Origin: Gigaspora margarita
Taxonomy: Eukaryota; Glomeromycota; Glomeromycetes; Diversisporales; Gigasporaceae
NCBI GenBank assembly: GCA_009809945.1
Contig: WTPW01000340.1
Span: 189,031 to 253,030 of the forward strand
Length of the DNA stretch: 64,000 nucleotides
Direction: 5' to 3'
Made by a program: the position numbers and the translations under genes. Shown piece after piece: positions 48,071 to 60,869 of the stretch (the first letter of the stretch is position 1; every line of letters starts with the position of its first letter). Below the pieces are notes generated by a model. The model worked only from the letters and a program-made list of their open reading frames with translations. It ran no database searches and was not told the origin of the DNA.

Positions 48071-50511
48071 TATTGATTATTTTCTTGATTTTCTTGACAA
48101 CTATTTTTGCATTTTTCTTCTCATTTGGGGTAAGTATGCTATTACTACCAATAAATTATATTTCTTAAAAAAAACTTAATCTATATTAAATACTCATTAT
48201 ATCTTTTTATTCTATCCAAGTGCTTCTTAATATCTTTCTAATAAGTAAACCTATGCCAGAACCCTTATATTTATCTGGTATCATACTTGACCAAAAGCTA
48301 CTAAAATCCCTTAATAAATTCTTAGCTATAAACTTTGCTTCCCTTTCTTTTAGGTTCATTTCTGCAATTTCAATTAAATCTATTTTTTCATTTGTTAATT
48401 ATAAAGTCAAAAAATCTTTATATGTCCATATGTTTTCAGATTATTAATGTTATAAAACCCACATACAATACTTTTTACTCCTATTACCTTTTTTTATATG
48501 ATATTACTACTAACTTTAGATATCATACTATTTATATATACAAGTAGGTGCCTATTAGAAGCACTATAGGCTCCTCAACTCTTGCTGTCTTATTTCAATT
48601 CTGTCAAATCACCTTAGTATTTTTTCTAAAATTCTGCTTTTTCTATAAACCTCTTTATGGACTCTAAAAAAGAAAAATTACTTATAATGTATTTATCTGA
48701 ATAACTTTTTGTATTGTAGTAATTGAATTGACTAAATAACTTGTTCATATTGGCTATTTGATCCTTCCTTTTTTACCTTTAGAATTGCTTTCTCCTTTTT
48801 CTTCTATATGATCAACTCTATTTCTATTCCTAGTATTTAAATTGTGTTTGGTTTATACTTTGACCTTTTTTAACTTTGTTATTCTTACTTGTTCTTTAGT
48901 AGCTAACTATTCTAGTTTGTATTATAATAAAAAATTGCTCTGACTTTTTAATAGATCCTTCTTATTGTTGAAGTATATACTAGCCATGCCTTTTTGATTC
49001 CAATTTCTATTTAATGAGATATATACTGCTCTCGCTTTGATACCTCTTAGCTGCTGAAGCAAAACTGGTTTAACTACTATTGTAAACAAGTTTTTGATAA
49101 TTGTCTTGAACTTATTTCTTTCTTGCAAGGTATCCTTATCAAATTCTTCTGAGTTAGTCAACTCTATACATAGTGACAAAATTATTTTGGATTTTAGGAC
49201 CCGAAATTAAAAAATTTTTCCAAAATTGTTTTTGACCTATTTTACTTAAAAACCAAAATTTTTTGATTCTTTTTTTGAATAGATGAAATTATAAGAAACA
49301 TAAATATATAAATTTTATTTGCTTTTCTTTATAAAAAATTTTAATTTATTTTACAAAACCCGAAATAGACATTTTTCAAAAATCAATTTCAGTAGCATTT
49401 ATGGTCAACCCATTTTTTTATTTTCATAATATATTTTTCAAGAATTTTTCACAAACTCTTCTCTTCTAGCATTTTTAGACCAAAGCTCTATAAAAGCTGC
49501 TTTTGATTTTTGCTTGCTAAAAACTCTTTAACTATAATCTTTCTATAGAAACTTAAGTTTTTTCTAATTTGTCCTGCTCTAGCTTCTAAAGAAAGATCCT
49601 ATAATGTTATTTTCATCTTTCATTTATTAAAATTTCCACTTGTATTTTTCTGAAAAGGAAGCTTATTCATTTTGACTCTAAGCTTTGTGCCAACTTTATT
49701 AATGTTTTAAATACTATTTTCTAAGCTTGTTATAGGGCTCTGAAATATCTACAAAAGGGTAAGGTTTTACAAAAATTATTGAATATAGAAAGATCTGCAA
49801 GAAAAGAGGCAAAAATAAGCAAACTATTTATTATAAAAAGAAATAATCTGCACAAAAAGGCCAAAAATAAGCAAACTAAAACCTACTCCTCTCTATATAT
49901 TTTGGGATCCTCTTGTTACTGTTCTTAAACTTCTAACTTCTTCCTCAGCTTCTGTTAATATTACAATATTTAAAAGCTTCTTGAATGTCTTGTATCTTTG
50001 TTCTTTTATATATTATACCTATATAGCTATCCAATGTTTTTTTTCTAGTGAGTCCAGTAGTTCTCCTTTTATTGTGTTTTTAACTTTTGGATTTTTGTTT
50101 TGGCTTGCTTTTTTGCTGGACCCTTTTTGTATCTTGTGCTAATCTCTGTTGTAAATTTTTTTTTTTTCTTTCTAATATTTTTTACCTTATTATTGGCAGT
50201 ACTTAAACGGTGCCTACCTTGAGTTAAATATATCTTCTGCTTTTATAGTTGTACTAGTACTCTTAACTAAGAATGCTAAATGATCTATCAAATCTATTTT
50301 ATTTCTTGCTAAATCCTCTATTTTTATACTTTTTACTTCTCTTATATTATAAACAACTATTTCACAATCTGCTTCTAGTAAAGCTTCTTTTTTAATTCTG
50401 TATTCTTTCTTTTATCTAATTCTTTAGCTTTGCTTTTCTCATATAGTTGTTTTGCAGAATTAATTTTGTTTTTTGCTAAATCCTCTATGACCATATTTTC
50501 TATTTCTTCTA

Positions 50512-50853
50512 CAGTCAAACCTCCATAAATGCAATATGTACAGACAAGCCTACAACATGCATTTAGGAAGGTATTGCATTCAGGGAGAGCCAATGAAATT
50601 GCAGCTTTTAAGATTAGATCATCAAGTTTGTATAATTTCTACTAAAAGCTATATAACCTATCTTAAATGCTAAAATTTGATTGGCTATGTGCATTTAGGG
50701 ATGTAGCATGATATAGAAAATTATTTGGAAGAACGTGCATTTACAGAATATAGAACATGTATTTAGCACTAATAATTTCTTACAGACAAGACAAAAATAT
50801 GCATTTAGAGAGGTATTGCATTTATGGAGGTTGCATTTATGGATGTCTGACTG
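50512..50853. mobile_element. Pogo-like MITE, TSD TA
   Basis: Starts CAGTCAAACCTCCATAAATG and ends (other strand) CAGTCAGACATCCATAAATG, TA on both sides. The interior is the reverse of the copy at 53535. Confidence 0.83.
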
Positions 50854-51719
50854 TATACTATAATCAGTTGTTTTATATTCCATCTCTAATAAACATTTTT
50901 TTCTTAGTTGTGATTTCTCTTTACTACTCTTTTTTTCTGCTTTTCTTCTTGAATTTTCTTCAACTGCTTTTGTGTAATTTTGTAGTAATTTTCAAGAGAG
51001 TATCTTATTATATATATTTTTTTTGCAGAAATTGTTTGAATTGCTTGCACTAGCTTAGTATCAACTATTTGTACTTTAGTGCAATTTCTATTTAAATACT
51101 TTGTACATTCATGCACACCATATCTTATTGTATAACAGCCCCTTTCAAAAACTTGATCTTCTAGTCTGGAACCTGTTGATTGTTCATTGATTGTCAGTAA
51201 ATCTGATTTGTTTTTTTGGATTAAATGTTTCTCACGATTATATAACTATGTGTTTTTGTTTATTTTTCTAATTAATTGTTTATTTGTTTACTTTGCTGTG
51301 CCTATTTATAGTTGTTTACATATCTTACAATTGATCTGCAATACAGGGTTTCAACCAATTGCCATTTTTTTGTTAAAATTTTTTTATAAAAATTTTCTTT
51401 TCACAGTTTAGCTATTGTTGCTTTTTTCTATAGCTTGTTGGCCAGAGCATAGTGATAGACCATTAGTACCTATACAAAGTGAAACAAAAATTACCTTTCT
51501 GATATGCTTCAATGGTAAAAATCTTGACAAATTTTACTTTTTTGATATATTTGCATATATATAATGTAAATCTTATCAGAAATATTATTTGGAAATTTTT
51601 TATTTGTCTGTATATATATCTATATTTGTGCTTTAATATTACCAACATATGTATACTAACACATTTATGTAATATGATAAACAACATATGATACACTTCA
51701 GATATATAATGCTACTGTA

Positions 51720-51972
51720 TATAGGGGTGAGTCAATAGAAAAGGGACAAATTTTTCTAAGTAAAAGTTTTCTTGACTTTAAGCTTAAATATCTTAACAAC
51801 TATTTTAATAAATTTAATAAATTTTTTTTATTTTAATTCTATATAATTTCAAGATTAAAATAAAAAAATTTTTGGCAAATTTGATTAAATAGTTGTCAAG
51901 ATATTTTAATTTAAAAATTAAAAAAATTTTACTAAAAATGATTTGTCCCTTTTCTATTGACCCACCCCCATA
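51720..51972. mobile_element. Short TIR element (GGGGTGRGTCAATAG ends)
   Basis: The arms TATAGGGGTGAGTCAATAGA and (other strand) TATGGGGGTGGGTCAATAGA extend through AAGGGACAAAT. A central near-palindrome AATTTAATAAATTT...AAATTTGATTAAAT follows. No clean duplication; the right end abuts another MITE. Confidence 0.6.
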
Positions 51973-52283
51973 TGTCTGAAAATAAGCTACTACCTAAAAT
52001 AAGCTACCCCCTTCCTGATTTTTTTTAAAAATCTTAAAATACCCATTAGCAGTTGCTACATATAAAGACTAAATTTTAATAAGTAAACATCAAAAGAGCT
52101 ATTAAGTAAACTTGTTCAGGACATCAAAATATATTTACAATAAATATTTAGTTTATTTGGACAACTATTTATTAGTATGTTTTCAAATTTTCAAAAAATT
52201 TAATATTTCGAAAATAAGCTACTCCATATTTTTTTATGTAATTTTTTGGTCAAAAAAGGTAGCTTATTTTCAGACACATACGG
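51968..52283. mobile_element. Mariner-like MITE, AAATAAGCTACC family
   Basis: The ends CCATATGTCTGAAAATAAGC and (other strand) CCGTATGTGTCTGAAAATAA. TA follows on the right only; the left end overlaps the element at 51720-51972. Confidence 0.65.
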
Positions 52284-52602
52284 TATGCATTAGCCTAGTT
52301 TGTACTCTACTAAACTATATCTCAAATCTAGTTCTCTTCTTCTTTACTTAGTACTATTTTGTATACTTTTTATAGTCTTGATAACTCAAATGGCTTATTT
52401 TGTTTTTGACAGATTTGGATTTGAAGATCTATAAAAAGAGTTTTTAATTTGTTCCTTTTCTGCTAACTTATTTCACATATATATATATATATATATTTTT
52501 TTTTAATCTTTAACTAAATTTTATCATAATATATATTTTTAGAGTTTATTAAACTGGGTTTTACTCTGGAGAGTCCCAACAATGACTTTACTTTCTTATT
52601 TA

Positions 52603-53519
52603 GGGGTCTTCCAGAAATTACATAATTTTTTGGTAAATAGGTAGGGTCTTAAAATATCAGATCATAATTCTGATCAATATTTTATAATTCTGATCAAAAG
52701 TATAAAATTATAAAATTATTAATAACTTTTGATCTACTAGACTAATTTGATAATTTAATTACCAAAATGCTCATCTTGATGAGATGATTTTAACAAGCCC
52801 AAAATCATTTAAATCTAAATATAGGGTCCCAAGCTCGTTTAACATTTGTATAATTTTAATATTGATTTCTTAGAATCACTAAGTAAATTTCTTTAATATT
52901 TAATAACTTATGATTCACTGGTCCATTTTGGATAATTTAACTACCAAAATGTTTGTCTTAGTGAGATGATTCTAACAAGCCCAAAATCACTAAATTTTAA
53001 TCACAGAATTTCAAGATCAATAAAAATTTTTATTGTTAATTAAATTGTTTATATATAAAACTAATTTGATTAAATAATTGTTTAACAATACAAATCTTTA
53101 TTGGTCTTGGGATCCGGTAATTGAAATTTAGCAATTTTGGTTATATTAGAATCATCTCACTGAGATAAACATTTTAGTAGTTAAATTATTCAAAACAGGT
53201 CAATAGATCAAAAGTTATTCAATGTTAAAGAAATTTACTTAGTGATTATACAAATATTGAATGATCTTGGGACTCTGTAATTAGATTTTAATGATTTTGG
53301 GTTTGTTAGAATCATCTCATCGAGATGAGCATTTTAGTAGTTAAATTATACAAATGGATTAGTAGATCAAAAGTTATTATTAATTCCAAAATTGGAGCAT
53401 ATGAATAATTTTTAAAAAATATAAATTTGATTGGCTAATAGGGTATTAGATATGGGTGAGTAGGATAAAATTTTAAAATTTATTAGTAACAAAAAATTAT
53501 GTAATTTCTGGAAGCTCTC
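52603..53519. mobile_element. Large inverted-repeat element, TSD TTA
   Basis: The ends GGGGTCTTCCAGAAATTAC and (other strand) GAGAGCTTCCAGAAATTAC are flanked by TTA (52600-52602, 53520-53522). Inside are four related units of about 170 bp (with AGTAGATCAAAAGTTATT and AATCATCTCANNGAGATGA), two in each orientation, making the whole element a foldback. Partial copies lie at 1090-1730. Confidence 0.78.
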
Positions 53520-53534
53520 TTAAGTATTTGAATA

Positions 53535-53876
53535 CAGTCAGACCTCCATAAATGCAACCTCTATAAATGCAATACCTCCCTAAATGCATGTTTTTGTTTT
53601 GTCTGTAAGAAATTATTAATGCTAAATGCACGTTCTATATTCTGTAAATACACGTTCTTCCAAATAATTTTCTATATCATGCTACCTCTCTAAATGCATG
53701 TAGCCAATCAAATTTTAGTATTTAAGATAGGTTATACAATTTTTGGTAGAAGTTACACAAACTTGATAATCTAATCCTTAAAGCTACAATTTAATTGGCT
53801 CTTTCTAAATGCAATACCTTTCTAAATGCATATTGTAGGCTTGTCTGTACATATTGTATTTATAGAGGTTTGACTA
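53535..53876. mobile_element. Pogo-like MITE, TSD TA
   Basis: Starts CAGTCAGACCTCCATAAATG and ends (other strand) TAGTCAAACCTCTATAAATA, TA on both sides. Same length (342 bp) as the copy at 50512, opposite orientation. Confidence 0.82.
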
Positions 53877-53879
53877 TAT

Positions 53880-55800
53880 TATATAGCCTTGACTAGTTAC
53901 TTTTTTCTGAGCATCTGGTCACGATTTGTTGCACAACCTGCAGACAGATCAGATATTAGAAACAGCTTACCAAACCAGCACCAAACTAGATTTTTACCTT
54001 GAGTTCATATAGTATCATAAATATCAGACATATTATTTCTTGTAATACTTTAGTTATTCCAAATTAGGTTCTAATATGTTTTTTATCACTACCACAGATT
54101 TTGATAATAGCAACTGCCCAATTAAGTTTGTTAATAGACATCCTGAGTTTCTGTTTTCTTATAGTATTTAGTTCCCTAATCAGCTAGTTTTTTCCATTTC
54201 ATTTCTAGAGAGGTTTGAATTGGCAACTATCAATTTGCAATCTAGAAGCATAATTGCTATGCTATTGACCCATAAATCATATCATAGTATATTTATTACA
54301 AACAGACTAATTAAAAAATTTTTTAAATGAATTTATTAAGAAAAATATTTTTTTAAAATCATATTTTTTATTTATTTATTATAATAATCTATATAAGCTT
54401 TAGATATTGCAAAAAGTTTTTTTTTATTTACAACCTATATCTTTAATACAATAAATATTATAAATCTATTCAGTTAAAATTAATAGATAAGAATATCTAT
54501 ATTCAATCCAAATTATCAAATCCATCTAAATTAATGGATTACAGATTGAAATACTAATTAAAATATATAGTTGTATAAAAATATAAGGCTTTGGCAAGGT
54601 GTACCAAAGGAAAAAAAACATAAACAATAACAATTATTTTTATTTTTGGCTAGAATATATTGATGTATTTATATTTATACTTGTTCTATCTCAACCTATC
54701 CCCTAATCTTAACTATAAAAAAATTAATTGTTATTTTAAAAAAAATTATGTTATATCTAATTATACATTGTAAATCACAAGTAATAATCACCTATAATAA
54801 ACATTAGTTATTTTCTATAAAAAAAACTATATAATTTTTATTAAATTTAATTAAACAGTTATTAAAATTTTTTAGTTAAAATTTAGTATAAAATATAATC
54901 ATAATAAAATTTAACTAAAAATTTTTAATAAATATTTAACTACAAAAATTTAATAAAATTTTATTTAAATTTAAAAATTTTAAAATTATTTAAAATTATA
55001 GTAACAATTAAAAAACTTTAAATATTTATAATTTTTTTTAAAACAACTACCAATGCAAATTTAATAATTTTTTATTAAATTTGATCAAATAGTTTTTACT
55101 ATAAATTTTAAAAATAAAAAATTTCCATTCGATAAATTCCGACCTGGTAATTTGAGGAACTCCATAACTTATTACGGTAAGTAAAATTTACTGCTACCAG
55201 CTCTAGTTAGATTAGAGTTAAATTGGATTAGATTATGGTTAATGTAAGGTTTTAGACTAAAAAAAACTTAAACCAAGATTATGTGAAGAATCTTTTATTA
55301 GAGCACGAAAAGTGTTTCATATTCAAAATTTTGAATTAAAAATTTTTAGTAATTTTTTGCGTCGATCATCGACAAAAACTGGCACAGACTTCATGCTAGT
55401 GACGCAAGACAATAATACATTAAATATCGGTAAGATCTTGGACAGCCAGAATCTTAGACGGATCCAAAGCATTACAAATGAAAAGATTCCTTTTTATTGG
55501 AATATTGGGAAAAATCTAAAAGTCCGGTGGATGTTCCAGAATTCTGTCAATAAAGCCGTATTACGATTACGGTTTATGTTTTATAGCGTTAATTAAAAAT
55601 CTTAATTAAAATATTGTACCACTTCTCATTGATCTAAATCCATTATTTGAATACCACTATATCTCTAACTGATATAAAGTATATGTAATGATCAAAAGCT
55701 TATGTGTGAATTATTATTATTATAAGAATTCGATCAGCCGATTTTGAAAAAAAAATCGATCGACTAAGCCGAACATTAGCTTTAGCCAATTTCTCATTAT
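53880..55800. other. AT-rich region left of the SET gene
   Basis: No recognised gene. A plus-strand frame at 55312-55596 has a coding-like middle (TGTDFMLVTQDNNTLNIGKILD) but matches no family I know. It could be a relic or a last exon. 54300-55130 is extremely AT-rich. Confidence 0.35.
54205..54275 (-). repeat. tRNA-derived SINE-like segment
   Basis: On the minus strand GGGTCAATAGCATAGCAATT (A-box region) is followed by AATTCAAACCTCT (B-box-like). It shares the GGGTCRATAGCAT start with 17005. Confidence 0.35.
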
Positions 55801-55812
55801 TGGCCAAGATCA

Positions 55813-58330
55813 CTAACTACCAATTTTTCCTTTTTTACTTTGTGGTGAAATTTCTAATATATCATGGGCGTCTGTTAACATTTTTCTCTTTGTCCCAGAA
55901 TTAGGTGTACCCGGCACATTTATGTTTTCATCGTCTATATCGACCGTGTCGTCGTATAACATTTCTTCTTCTTCCTCTTCATTTCGTCCATCATCACTGA
56001 AATCTATCTCATCTTCTTCGCTGTCTCCAGCACAAACAATAGGCTCACTTATATCTTCAGCTTGACCCCAGTGCTCCCTATCGACTTCACCACCATAATA
56101 TACGAATAATTCTTCACCCTTTTTAATATCTCGTTTTGTCCAACAAATGACTTGATTAACCTCACTTCCTTCTAGGAAAACCATATTTCCAAATGGATCT
56201 TCATTCATGAAATGGAAAGGACAATGTATTTTACCGTTAGGATCTGTGAATGGTTCACCTTTATCGTCAGTTGCGTCGAGAATTGTATGTTTATATCTCA
56301 TGGAATAATGTGATGCCCTGCCAACTTTATCTTTATTTTGGTCAAATTCATCCTCCATTGTTGGAACGCCAAAATAAAAGCCTAATGGTGTTGCCATTGG
56401 AAGATTACGTTTGGCAAACAATCCATTACCAGCATTAGGAATTGTAGATGGACGAATTTCAACTACATCATTAAGGCTTTTTGGAACACAACTAAGATCT
56501 AGTCCATTTAGAAGTATATCTGCCGATACAAGTGCACATGACTCATGTCCGCTGGAATAATCATCATTTGGCTGCCTTTTTTTGGAAATAGGCGCAGACT
56601 TTTTCTTAAGTTTTGTACCGTTAAATGAATTTTCAATAGTTTGAGAATTTGACGACATAGACTTGACTGTGGTTCTCGGGCGTTCACGTTCTTTATGCAC
56701 TCCTGGCCGCAGGGGATAAATGCATAAAAATCCTTTAGATTTACATTTTGAGCAGGAAGGTAATTTCACATCACAACTCGTATCAGGTGCGCAACGCCGG
56801 CATCGCAAGTGTTGAGGGTTACTTGCGCCTACACTTAGCATAGCTGCTCTCCCGCAATTTATTAGTTTCGTACCTAGTAATTCAGTAAAACATTGATAAG
56901 TAATAAGAAACTTTAAGCAAAAAGCTAAACTTACTTACCTTGCTTGTTTCTTTTCACACGCCCAAAACATAGTGGCCAATCATGTTCGATTAATTTCTTC
57001 ATCCAATTATTATAATGTCTTATAGCATCGTCAATGTCCTCAGGTATGAAAGCAAGTTTGTAATATGACGTTTGTGAACGATCTTTTTTGAACTGTACAA
57101 AATATTTATCTACGTTGGTTGTCAAGCATGAGCTGGCCGAATTTCTTGGTGTCTAATGTAAATAAGAAAATTGTTAATAAAAATCTGGACAATACAGAGA
57201 AAAAAAAAAAAATAAATAAAAAAAAAGGAAAAAAAAAAACATAAATCAGGGTATGATTTCTTATTACTAAGAAATGGAATATAAGCTAATAATACAAGTT
57301 ATGATATTAAACAAGTAACAAACCACAAAGCCTCGACATTATTCAAAATCGATAATTTTTAGTCACACACCTGACCAGTAAAACATCGCGGTAAGCCTGT
57401 TTCCGCACTTAATTTTTCGTCTAAAGCCAATGCAGCATCAATCAAGGCTGTACGTGACATCGTGTGGTCTTTAGCATTTTGTAAAGTTAAAAGCATCATA
57501 TGTTGTTGATTGTGCCATCTTGGTCTAAGTAATGGTGGTTTAAGCCGCGGCTGGCGGTTTTTTCGATTTTTCTCAAACTCTTCAGTGCCAACTTTATCCT
57601 CATTTTCTAAAGTTAGTCCTTTTGGAAAATAGTATAGAAAAAGCTCTTCCATATCTTCTTTATCGCTGTCTAATATATTGGGTTTTATGAGATCAAAAAA
57701 TTTCAAACCCTTTCCGTTGGCAACATCTTGTATACGAGAAAAGAAATATTCTATACTAGTTTGAATTTCTTTATCCATAGATAAATTCCTTGAAATATCG
57801 TTGATATGAGGGTAGACAATATATACATTACGGTCAGAATTATATTTCGCGGTACAATCTTTGAGAAAGGTTGAAAGTGCTTCGCGTGTACCGATCCAAT
57901 CCCTGTGAGATTGTGCAAGGACAGATCTAGCAACATTAAATAGATCGGGGTGAATCTCGATCGAGGATGAGCCATTTGGAGTATCCTGAGGTACTAATGT
58001 CTGAATCATTATTTCACGTATTCTTTCTGCTCTGTCACCAGTTGCACAATCGGGATTAGGTGAAATTGTGAGCAATTTTTCTACCAAACCAAATCGACCC
58101 ATATCATCGAGCCTTGATAACCTATTGATCGCAGTTGCAAAAACTTCCAACGGAAGTGGAGACAAAACCCTTATAGCAATGTCTTTAACGATGTCCTCCC
58201 AAGCTTTTTCGACGGTTAAACCTTTTTTTAACTTTGGACCAATTCGAGGCTGTAACCATTTTTTCAAGACATCAGATAATTCTGCATCTTTACTTTCTTT
58301 ACGTTTTTCGTGGTTATTACTAGACATCAT
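55813..58330 (-). CDS. SET-domain protein with Zn2Cys6-like cysteine cluster
   Basis: Probable lysine methyltransferase or chromatin regulator. Three exons (58330-57371, 57152-56939, 56873-55813) give 744 residues; the junction phases (0, then 1) close without stops. Residues 1-270 are helical and unrecognised. Residues 280-380 include TPRNSASSCL...YYKLAF and could be a winged-helix HARE-type fold (inference). Cysteines at 416, 419, 425, 432, 435 and 442 follow a Zn2Cys6-like spacing, but one residue shorter than usual between the second and third. A SET domain follows at about 527-660: NGLFA near 540 and ELFVYYG near 645-652 are clear. The usual NHSC-type motif is replaced by MNEDP, so activity is uncertain. 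The tail is strongly acidic and then basic. The start ATGATG lies 277 bp from the divergent TVP23 start. Confidence 0.85.
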
Positions 58331-58607
58331 TTTGAATAATTTTTACGCGAACTTTGCTACCGGAAAATATAGTTCGCGACGTATATATGTATATCTACCT
58401 ATATCTGCATAAACTTTATAAACTTTCGAATTGTTTGAAGTGTTCATTTTATATACTTGTGATATTAATCACGTGTTTATAAATATATCCACTAACCGAT
58501 GATCACGTATATCAATTGTTTATATTATGTGCTACTTGAACTTTGTTTTTAGAAAAGAGTCCGATTAATTTTGGAGAGACGATCTTCAAACAACTTGATA
58601 CTTTCAA
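58331..58607. promoter_or_regulatory. Shared divergent promoter of the SET and TVP23 genes
   Basis: Only 277 bp separate two divergent start codons, so both promoters and 5' leaders must fit here. It holds a CACGTG box at 58470-58475 and a TATAAA-like stretch just after it. A perfect inverted pair, CGCGAAC (58346-58352) and GTTCGCG (58372-58378), sits 19 bp apart in the leader of the SET gene. Functional roles are inferred from position. Confidence 0.55.
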
Positions 58608-59660
58608 ATGGCAAGCATTGTATTTGTGTTGATTTTTCTTTTGATACGCGTCAAGCTAAATGAGTGCTTACAGATTTCATTACTTTAAAGGAAACTTCAA
58701 CTTCAAGCTTATTATCTGGGGCTGCACCATTTGCGATCTCAGAAACCTTGGAGCCAGATGTTGAGGCTGGTCAAGGAACGAAGATCAAAAGTAATCCTAC
58801 ACCAACAGCGCAGACAGAAACCGCACGAACAAATAATAATATTCAAAGTCAAAATCTAAACCAAAATCAAAATCAAAATCAAAACCAAAATCAAAATCAG
58901 AGCATTTGGGAACAATCTAGGTAAAGTGTTATTAATATTTAAATGTACATTATATCTTTCCTTAAGGGGTCTTTGATGATAAAAAATTAGATCGTAGAAA
59001 GTACTATTAAAAATTTTCATAATTAATTCTATTAGCATACTTATAATGAATTTATACTTTTGTCTAGTCATCCAGTAGCGTTAGCTTTCCACCTATTATT
59101 TCGTTCAGGAGCTGTACTTGTCTACTTATTTGGCAATGCTTTTTTCGACAACTTTCCTTTAGTGTTTATTATCTGCGTGTTATTATTAGCATTTGATTTT
59201 TGGACAGTTAAGAACGTATCTGGAAGATTATTGGTCGGATTGAGGTGGTGGAATGATATTCAGCCTGATGGAACTAATGTTTGGATGTTTGAAAGCCGTG
59301 ATGTATGTTTTATTTTTTCATGATTTATCTAAAAACAACAAATTAATAATAATAATAATTTTTTTTTTATAGCCATCACGACCCGTCAATCCAACAGATT
59401 CCCGTATTTTTTGGATTTCACTTTATTTGACAGTAGTTATATGGCTCTTCCTTGCTTTCTTTGTTTTATTCAAACCAAGTTGGCTTCTTATTGTTGCCGT
59501 CGCAATAACCTTAAATTTAGCTAATGTAATTGGTTACACACAATGTGATAAAGATGCCAAACGTAAGTGGGCAACAGGCTTTGCAGCAAGGGCAGCAGCA
59601 TCAAATCCAAGTATTGCGGGAAGACTATTTTCGGCAGGATTGGGAAGATTCTTTAGTTAA
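58608..59660 (+). CDS. TVP23: Golgi membrane protein of the TVP23 family
   Basis: Tvp23 proteins are late-Golgi membrane proteins that work with the Yip-type factors in vesicle traffic. Exons 58608-58619, 58691-58920, 59068-59302 and 59373-59660 give 254 residues. The first, 12-nt coding exon is inferred: it supplies an ATG and keeps phase through a CTTTAAAG acceptor. The N-terminal 80 residues are low complexity, with a run of Asn-Gln dipeptides. The conserved core starts at SSHPVALAFHLLFR and holds four hydrophobic spans, with the family signatures DFWTVKNVSGRLLVGLRWWN and NVIGYTQCDKDAK. The core length and order match the family. Exons 2-4 are certain; the exact N-terminus is less so. It is transcribed away from the SET gene. 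Confidence 0.93.
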
Positions 59661-60869
59661 CTTGATTATATATATTAGTCTATTACATCTTTCAGTCTAA
59701 TTTGTATTATAAGAAGACTATTTCACTGTCATTAGTCATTGCTATCTTTTAGAAAAAAATGTTCCTTATTATCATGAACTAGTTATTTTAATAGAAAAAA
59801 AAAAAAACTCCTGGATAGATAGTAAAAAATATCAGTATCAATTTATATATATGTTAATAATCAAATTATCATAAATATAATCAGTCATGATTCATTTTAC
59901 ATAAGCTCTCTTGAATATTGAATGTCAATAATTCTTTTATGGCACAATTTTATTAATTTTTCAGGGTAGTCTTTCATTGCCCAATTGCCCACAAATATTT
60001 TACGCTCACAGATATATATAAATGACAAGACGAATCGACAACGCAAACGTATTACTATGCAATATATTACTATATAGTAGTGAATTAAAGTTTATTGGTC
60101 CATTGTTTTCTTGTCATTGTTTCAAGATTCGATTTTTAATGACCCGCCGTTCAACATTTATTGGCTAGAATTATACGATCCTCGTCTCGTCATCGCTGAC
60201 TAGCCTGTCGCAGAGCTATTGCTTAATGATTATTTAAACATCCAGATTTTAATTCTACTACTAGTAATTATTTTATTCAAACTTACTTCAAGTATAACAA
60301 TAAGTATGTAGAAACATTTAAATTCGACAATTCAACCTTACTGTTCTAATGTTAATATTTTATGAAGCCTTGAAAACGTAACATGAATGACGGTGTCTCC
60401 GAGCCCAGTGTTGCAAAGGTCCTCGTTTAATGTTTTCAATTGTTTAGTTTAGATCGGTATGTGTCCTAACGCAAAAGCTCGAACAACGCGTTTGAGTTAC
60501 CTGTTACTAAAACGACTTTAACACGATAAGGCGTCACACAGATCACATGATATTACAAAAATATAAAGTTTCATCGCGATTTTATTATAAATTTTTGTAA
60601 TGATTAAAGTTTATGAATTATGATCATATGAGAATTCGATCTAATTAACGAATTTGAATAAAAAATCGATTCATTTAAACCGAAAATTAACTTTAACCAA
60701 TTTTTTTTAATTTATGGCCAAGATTAGAGATGGACAAAATGCGCATGATTAGAACGTTAATTAAAAAAACTGAAGTTGTAATGACATTGGTGGTTACGAT
60801 TTTGTCATAACGTTAATTATGATCACGTGAATGTATTTTTCATGTTGCACTTTAATCTCTAGCCAGATT
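59661..60869. other. Intergenic region between TVP23 and RPL23 3' ends
   Basis: Both flanking genes end here. No gene was recognised. A stretch at about 60630-60725 repeats sequence found at 55720-55810, just beyond the 3' end of the SET gene (GAATTCGATC..., then TTGGCCAAGAT or ATGGCCAAGAT), so this is a small dispersed repeat. The segment 60160-60240 is less AT-rich than its surroundings, with no recognisable RNA gene. Confidence 0.45.

Larger units (their letters stand above)
44885..49180 (-). mobile_element. Decayed second LINE
   Basis: The fragment at 44891-45163 (minus) reads like the fingers region of a non-LTR reverse transcriptase (RVKPIALLEAICKYVTRVIT, then NFASLPENST). The fragment at 48922-49179 (minus) reads like an ORF1-type protein (RAVYISLNRNWNQKGMASIYF). 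The stretch between is Lys/Leu-rich coding-like debris with many stops, interrupted by a mariner-like MITE (45809-46124) and a pogo-like MITE (47781-48070). Boundaries are approximate. Confidence 0.55.

Noticed and set aside
58664-58924. GTG start for TVP23 at 58664
   Set aside because: Eukaryotic genes start at ATG; a spliced 12-nt first exon from ATG 58608 gives the same downstream frame.
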